A stretch of DNA of 44,360 bases, taken from positions 1 to 44,360 of the forward strand of contig JANBQS010000053.1 in NCBI GenBank assembly GCA_027577415.1. Reading direction: 5' to 3'. Below, in pieces: positions 38,489-44,360 of this stretch (positions are counted from its first letter, which is position 1; the number at the start of each line of letters is the position of its first letter). Both the position numbers and the translations under genes were made by a program. The notes beneath the pieces are model-generated. The model saw only the letters and a program-made list of their open reading frames with translations. It did not search any database and was not told where the DNA came from. Origin of the DNA: Coemansia sp. RSA 922. Its lineage: Eukaryota; Kickxellomycota; Kickxellomycetes; Kickxellales; Kickxellaceae.

Positions 38489-41400
38489 TTATTTGTCGAC
38501 ATGTGCCTTCTTGGCAGGACCATCAGCAGCATCGTTCGGCCGTTTCAGCGATGCGGGAGGTTCCAATGCCACGATTTTGGCTTCCAGGACAGCGACCTGT
38601 TTCTCCAAATCCTCGGCACGCTTATTAGCCCTAGAGATCTGTAGTTTCGACCTCAGTTCCGCCGATTTCTTAGCGTTCGTCGTAGCCAACTCGATCTTCG
38701 CTTCGGCGTCCGCCAGCTGCTGCTTCGCCGTATCAAGCTGTGCCTGAAGCGTATCGCCTTCTTTCATCCCGGCTAGCTGCTTCTCCAGTTCCGATGCCCG
38801 GGCCTGCAGTACCTTGTTGTCGCGCGCATACTTGAGTGCCTTGGCCTTGAGCTGCTCCAGCTGAGCCTCGTACTGGTTGACTTTGGCCTCGTACTCTGCC
38901 AATTGCGCGCGAAGCTGCTCAGTCTCCACAGTCGCGGGTTCCGCAGAAACAGGTGCTTGGGCGGTGCGGGCCTGGAGCTGTTCACGCGCTTCGGCCAATT
39001 GACTATGAGCCATCTGCAGCTCCTCAGCCAACGCATGGTGTGCAGCAACAGCCTGGTTCTTTTCCTCGGTAAGCGCGGCAACCATAGACACCGCTGATCC
39101 ATTCGGTGAAGCCTCTTTCTCCTCGGTTAGCGTCTGGATAGTAGCTTCATGAGTCTTGATAATCGATTTGCTCTGTTCCAGCTTTTCGACAGACTGTTGG
39201 CGCAATTTCTGGAAGGCATTATGAAGTTTCTCATATTTAGCCTTACTCGCCACGGTACCAGTCTCAGCACTCTGCAGATCTTCCTGAGCCTTTTCCAATT
39301 GCACTCGCATAGAAGCAGTGTCGGTTTCCAAGGCGGCGGATTTCTCGCGTTCGACCTCGAGTTCCTTCAACTGGGCCTCGATTTGCGCGCGGAGTCTGGC
39401 TATATCAGATTGTAGGGACCGAACCTTGTTATTCTGAGCTGCCGATTTCTGTTCAACAGCGTGGTCAACATTTTGCTGCAGTTCAGTGACTTTTCGACGG
39501 AGGGAATCGCAGTCGGATTTCAGTTTTTCGTTTTCGACTCTCAGTGCCTCATACTCCTCAGGTTCGATCATCTGGTATTTGGCAAGAACATTTTCGTGTC
39601 TTTGCTTCCAGTGCTCACACATACCGGAGAGCTGATCGACCTGCGCACGAGCAGCAGAGAGCTCAGCGGTGAGCGCCGAGTTGTTAGACCGCAGTTGCGG
39701 GACTTCCTGGTCTCTGACTCGAGAAAGCTCGGCCTCGACACCACGGAGCCGTGAGCGCGCGTCGGTGAGCTCTGATCTAAGTACGGAGTTTGATTCACGC
39801 AATAACTGGGCCTGCTCAATATCCTCCTTTCCACTGTCTGTTGGTATGTTTTGGGCAAGTTCCTGGCGGACATCGTCGAGCATCCGCTGTGTTTGTGTAG
39901 ACTGCTGGCGCCAACGCTGAGACTCTTGTTGAGCGACGTCCAACTGCGCAGATACAAGATCGCGTTCACGACGTAGGTACACAATAACTTCGCGCAAGCT
40001 AGCAGCACTCTCTCCGTCCTGCGTTCCGACAAGTTCAGGGTCCACGGAGATATCAGGGACATGGTGTCCAATAGACTCGAGATGAGCCAATAGCAACGAA
40101 TTTTGGCGCTTGACTTTGGCGAGTTGAGTCTCGGCCGCCTGCACATCAGCCGCAGCGCGCTCAGAAGCACGGCCGGCATCCACCTGGCTCTGCTCTGCAG
40201 CCAGCTTGCACGCCTGGAGCTCGGCAGTAGCGGTAGCAAGCGACTTTTGCGAGTTGCGTAGTTTCTCGCGAGCCAATAGCGTAGCCTCAATGTCTTTGGC
40301 GTGGGCAACGATCTCGCGCTCATACTGCTCCTGCAAGCCCTGAGCGATCCCCTCGTGACGAGCCATGTCCTCGCGCAGAGCCGCCAGAGCCGCCTCCCTC
40401 TGCTCAGCGACAGCCTCCAGCTGAGCGGTCCTAGCATCGGCCTCTCCCAGTTTAGCCACGGCCTCACGCTCGGCGCTCACGGCCTTCTCAAGGTCGCGAC
40501 GACACACAGTCAAGGCCTCAGTGGCCAAAGTCAAGTCGTCCTCCAAGCCACGAGCCTTGCGGCGCAGCTCCTCGACAGCACGTTCCTGGTCGGCCTTATA
40601 CTGGTCATAAGTGTCGGAGAGCTGGGCCAGAGCGCTGTCGCTGGCAGCGGCTAGCTGGCGGTAGTCCTCGGCACGCGCAGTGGTTGTGTCGAGCTCGCTC
40701 TGGGCAGAGGCGAGCTGCGAGCGGGCGTCCTGCAATTGCACGGCCATCAGCGACTCGCGGGACACGGGGCCCTTGGCGCGCGCCACAAGGTCGTCCTGGC
40801 TCTGCACGCGCGCCTCAAGCACGGCTACCTGCCGTACGAGGGCGTCGCGCGCAGTCTCAATGTCGCGTCGCTCAGCCACAGCGGCCGCATGAGCCGCCTT
40901 GGTCTCGTCGACCTGAGCCTGCACCAGGGCAACACGGTCATCACGGGCCTGAACCGCAGCACGAAGCTCCTGCATCTCAGCATCAGCCCTGAACTGCGCA
41001 CGGTCCTGGGAATCCCTAGCAGCTCGCAACTCAGCTCTAGCGTCATCAGCGTCTTTCCGGGCCATATCCAGACGGTCTTTGACCTGGACTACTTGGTCAT
41101 CGGCGGCGCGCTGCCACTCGTCGCGCATCTTTGTGGTGTTTTCCAAAATCTGCGTAAGACTGGCACGCTCAGCGACAAGCCGCTGCTCTTCCTTGTGCCA
41201 ACGCTGCTCGTTCTGCTGCAAAGAGTCGCGCTCAGCTTCAAGAAGCACTGAGGTGCGTCGTAGGGTGACAAGTTCAGCACGTTCGGCGGCGCTTGTTTGG
41301 CTCTGGGAGTCTAGCTGGCGCTCGTACGACTCGACTTGCGTGTGGAGGCGAGATGTGGCCTGGCGTAGGTGGTCGATCTCCTTTTGGCGCGCGGCCAGAT

Positions 41401-43635
41401 CGCTAACAAACAGCTGGATGCGCTCAGCGTCGAACTGCGTCTGCGCCTCGGCCTTCGCCGCACGCACGCGCAGGTCAGACACCTCGGCCTGCAGTGCGCT
41501 GGCGTCGTGTTCCAGCAGCACGCGCGTCTTGCGCATCTCGCTGCGGTACATGTCGTAGTCGGCCTGGAGGCTGGCAAGCGGGTCGGAGGACTGAGGCTCA
41601 GAAGGCCGCGGCTCAACAACGTCAGTGACAGGCGGTATGTCGTCGGTGTCTGCTTTCATCGTCTTTAGCATGTCTCGCTCGCGGCTGATGACGCCCATGC
41701 GCGTCTTTGTCGACTCCAGCTCCAATGTCAGCCGGTCGAGCATGCCCTCGGCCTGCTCCAGAGCAGCCTTGACTTCGTCCTCGGCCTCAGCGCGCCGCAC
41801 CTGCTCCTCATGCGCCACCTGCGCAGCCAGCTCCCGCGTAGTACGCAGCAGGCGCCGGTTCTGCGCGACGAGCTCAGTGACATCGGCAAACGTGACGAGC
41901 TTCTGGGCGATGACGCGGTCGACGTCGTTCAGCCACTGGTCGTCGTCCGCCGACGCCGCGTCCTCGCGGGTCTCGGGCATCAGGCCGCCACGGGCCTCCT
42001 CCTGGGCGCGCAGCAGGCGGGCGACCTGCCGGGCCAGATCCTTTGCCTGCTGCTGCTCAGCGTCCAGCTGGCGCCTGGCCAGATCGCGGTCCCGCTGAGC
42101 CTCACGCAGCGTGGTCGCCGCCAGCGCGTGCTCCTGGCGTACGGCGGCCAGGTCCTGAGCAATGCGGTCGGCGTCTTGTAGTAATTGCTGGTGCTCCTCG
42201 CGCTCGGCCGCGATAATGGGCGCGCGGTCTTCGAGCTCGGCCAGGATCTGCTCCATGCTCTCGCGCAAGCACGCGATCTCGGCGTCAGCACTGCGGAGCT
42301 GATCTTCGAGCGCCGTCTTCTCCGTGTACAGCTGCGTGATGTTCAGCCGCCCACTACCCTGCAGCCGCGACGCCGCCGACGCCGTTGGCGACAGCAGCAG
42401 CGACTGGCCTGACGACTCGCTTAGCAGGCGGTTGGCCGTGCGCAGCTGCGCTTCGAGGCCCGACGAACGCTCCTGGGAATCAGCCAGCTGCCTCTGCATG
42501 TCCTGCAGCTGCTGCTCCAGCGCCTCTTGCGCCTCTGCTGCGTGAGCCTCGGCCTGGCGCTGGCTCTCCTCGACCTGGCGCAGTGCATCCTCGACGCTGC
42601 GCACGTGGGCCTTGGACGCGTCGGTGGTTTTCTCCCACTCCTCGCACAGCTTCTTCTGGGCGGCCATCTCGCGGCGGAACTGCTCGGCCTGCTCCGCACG
42701 CTCCTCGCGGGCCACCCGCTCGGCCTCCAGCTTGGCCCTGAGCGACCGATCGAGGCCCGCAGCACGCGCCTGCAGCTCGGCAACGACCTCTGCCTGAGAC
42801 TCGGCGTCGGCCCTGAGTCTCGCAGTCTCGGCACGGCCCGTCGTATTGGCCCTAGCCAGATCAGCCTTGGCCTGCTGCAGCTCAGCCTGCGTGCGGCCTA
42901 GCTCTTCGTCTAGCCATGCTACCTGGTTCTTGGCCATGTCCAAAGACTGCCGTAGCATATGCTCGCTAACATCAGACACTGATGTTTGCGACCGCAGACG
43001 CCCCAGTTCCTCTATGTCCCGCGCACGTTGCTGCCGTAGCTCGGAAAGCGACTCTTGTGAGCGCTGGAATTCGGTCGTACGCACATCTAGCTGGTCGCGT
43101 CGCTCGCCCAATTGCTCCAATAGCGTGCGCTTTTCCTCGCGTAGCTGGCCCACTTGCGAGCGTAACTGAGACTCTGACACGCTATGTGCTGAATTCTGCG
43201 CCTGCTGCTCGTGAAGCTCCAACACTACAGAGTCCAGTCGCTCCTTGGTCGCCTTTAACTCGGTCTGAGTCGACCGCGTCTCACTGTTGGCATTCTCCAA
43301 AGCGCTTTTGACCTGTCCAAGTTGCTTGTTTAGCCGGTGTACCTCATTCTCTACAAAATATAAAATAGGGTTAGTAACGATGGATTAACAAAACAATAAT
43401 ACTTCATGTAATTTATGAGCAACTTACCCAGCCGTGTGTTTTCATATTGTAGTTGTGCTTTTATGTTCTCTGTATCCTCATTATCGGTAGACGTTACTGA
43501 TTGTGTTTCCAGTTTGGTCTGTAGCTGAGTGAGAAATTGGCGCGCCTCATTGTCCTCTCCCTCTCCTAGCTTGTTGAGCACGGCAGAGACCACTGGCGCT
43601 GGAAGCTCGAGTAACCGAGACAACTCCTGCTCCAT
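38489..43635 (-). CDS. MLP1: TPR/Mlp-type nuclear-basket nucleoporin (long coiled coil), two exons
   Basis: Proposed join 43635..43428 and 43350..38489, 1689 residues; similar in size to yeast Mlp1/Mlp2 and shorter than human TPR. Almost the entire chain is a heptad-type coiled coil rich in Glu, Ala, Gln, Arg and Leu. TPR/Mlp landmarks are visible: W-L-D-E-E-L near the N-terminus, K-L-V-T-F-A-D-V-T-E-L-V-A-Q-N-R-R-L-L, V-I-V-Y-L-R-R-E-R-D-L-V-S-A-Q-L, and H-W-K-Q-R-H-E-N-V-L-A-K-Y then I-E-P-E-E-Y. A short basic tail ends K-R-P-N-D-A-A-D-G-P-A-K-K, a possible nuclear localisation signal. Role: filaments of the nuclear pore basket, in mRNA quality control and checkpoint tethering. Other coiled-coil families were considered, but the ordered landmarks favour TPR. 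Confidence 0.88.
43351..43427 (-). other. spliceosomal intron of TPR/Mlp gene (77 bp)
   Basis: Minus strand: CGG CTG G|GTAAGT, branch ACTAAC, TTTTGTAG|AG AAT GAG. The junction gives T-R-L-E-N-E-V-H-R-L, a continuous coiled coil. Confidence 0.9.
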
Positions 43636-43724
43636 TCCAAAAACTAAAAAACAAAATAATAAATAGTAAAAATAAAAAAAGAAGACAAAAAAATAGTATC
43701 AAACTCCTGACAAAAAAAGTGCGA

Positions 43725-44360
43725 TCAAGTTGTGATGTCGCGTTTCTCCAGTCCCGTGATCCAATCGCTCAGCGCCATCCACATCTCTTCTTTAACAGTA
43801 TCGTCTTCTATAGTAGCCGGTGTCGGAATATTAGCAGCTGTTGATGATTTGCCCAGGAGCAAGACTGAGATCATACTACGAATCATCTTTCTCAATACCT
43901 TGCCGCTACGAGTCTTTGGTAGTCTATCGACAAACACGATGTTTTCTTTATAAAGCGACGTAAACGCCCCAACACGATTACGAATAGCCTCCACAACATC
44001 GCCCTTGACACGGTCTCCATTTTCCAAATGCCTACACACAGCCACAACAACTGGTACCGAGCCCTTGATCGGATGTGCACGAGCAACGACACAGCACTCT
44101 GCTATCTCCCTATGCTCCACCACTACTTCTTCTATGGCGCTAGTAGAAATCCTGTGTGCTGCCACGTTGATGACATCGTCGGCACGCGACAGAATATGCA
44201 CATACCCGTCATTGTCAATAACACCTGTATCTCCGGTATCGTAGTACCCGGGGAACCTGCGAAAATACTCGTCGAAATACCGCCCCTCATCCCCCCACAG
44301 TGTCGTCATGACGCCCGGTGGTAATGGCAGTTTGACAACAACGTAGCCGATAACCCCACG
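43725..44360 (-). CDS. ACSS3/PrpE-type acyl-CoA synthetase, copy 2 (5' part outside window)
   Basis: Partial: the frame runs open to the window edge, giving the last 211 residues (stop at 43725-43727). It covers the C-terminal subdomain of the enzyme: K-L-P-L-P-P-G, Y-Y-D-T-G-D-T-G, the S-R-A-D-D-V-I-N-V-A-A-H-R-I-S hinge segment, and the catalytic lysine in P-K-T-R-S-G-K. Over a 46-residue block around the hinge, 39 residues match copy 1 (18537-20651), so the two are close paralogues, in the same orientation about 23 kb apart. Copy 2 differs at its C-terminus (K-R-D-I-T-T) and has an Asn (D-V-I-N-V-A) where copy 1 has Lys. Substrate probably a short-chain acid; not determinable here. Confidence 0.87.
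   Translation of the reverse strand, partial: RGVIGYVVVKLPLPPGVMTTLWGDEGRYFDEYFRRFPGYYDTGDTGVIDNDGYVHILSRADDVINVAAHRISTSAIEEVVVEHREIAECCVVARAHPIKGSVPVVVAVCRHLENGDRVKGDVVEAIRNRVGAFTSLYKENIVFVDRLPKTRSGKVLRKMIRSMISVLLLGKSSTAANIPTPATIEDDTVKEEMWMALSDWITGLEKRDITT

Noticed and set aside
1..44360. CRISPR arrays, LTR retrotransposons, DNA transposons, rRNA genes
   Set aside because: No regularly spaced repeats, long terminal repeats, transposase/reverse-transcriptase motifs or rRNA sequence were seen; the organism is eukaryotic.

Overview
The window is nuclear DNA of a filamentous, early-diverging fungus. The best guess is Kickxellomycotina (Zoopagomycota), near Coemansia or Linderina. This rests on three things: compact genes with few short spliceosomal introns (77-107 bp, GTAAGT/GTACGT-like donors, CTAAC-type branch sites, TAG acceptors), fungal housekeeping proteins, and an F-box-like/leucine-rich protein (2222-3964) of a type I remember as expanded in Kickxellales. 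The lineage is inference and could not be tested by search.

Layout. 1-8636 (mostly + strand) is the accessory end: a small two-helix membrane protein (805-1782), the F-box-like protein with a decayed sister tail beside it, about 2 kb of broken unrecognised coding sequence (4092-6168), two tandem secreted chitin-binding (CBM14) mini-proteins (6973-7224, 7852-8097), and a Dap1/PGRMC haem protein (8178-8636). 8656-33766 is a uniform minus-strand block: an ATP-type diacylglycerol kinase, an EDE1-like endocytic scaffold whose UBA domain lies in a second exon, a HOP1 meiotic axis protein (HORMA-PHD-winged helix, two exons), a secreted Cys-rich protein, an ACSS3/PrpE-type acyl-CoA synthetase, the giant SSU-processome protein UTP20 (two exons) and an AzgA-type purine permease. 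34179-36430 is a second accessory island: a relic exon, then a tandem duplication that carried both a small unrecognised gene and its promoter (34741-35109 and 36056-36430), with another broken frame between the copies. 36741-44360 is again minus-strand housekeeping: PDH-complex protein X (three exons), a TPR/Mlp nuclear-basket coiled-coil protein (two exons), and the C-terminal part of a second acyl-CoA synthetase, closely related to the first and cut by the window edge.

How it fits together. The genes do not form one pathway. Two acyl-CoA synthetases and PDH protein X concern acyl-CoA supply; DAP1 and the DAG kinase concern membrane lipids and sterols; EDE1 is endocytic; UTP20, TPR and HOP1 are nuclear. 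The parts most likely to hold undescribed biology are the duplicated small-protein/promoter cassette, the tandem CBM14 secreted pair, and the broken or orphan coding fragments between them.
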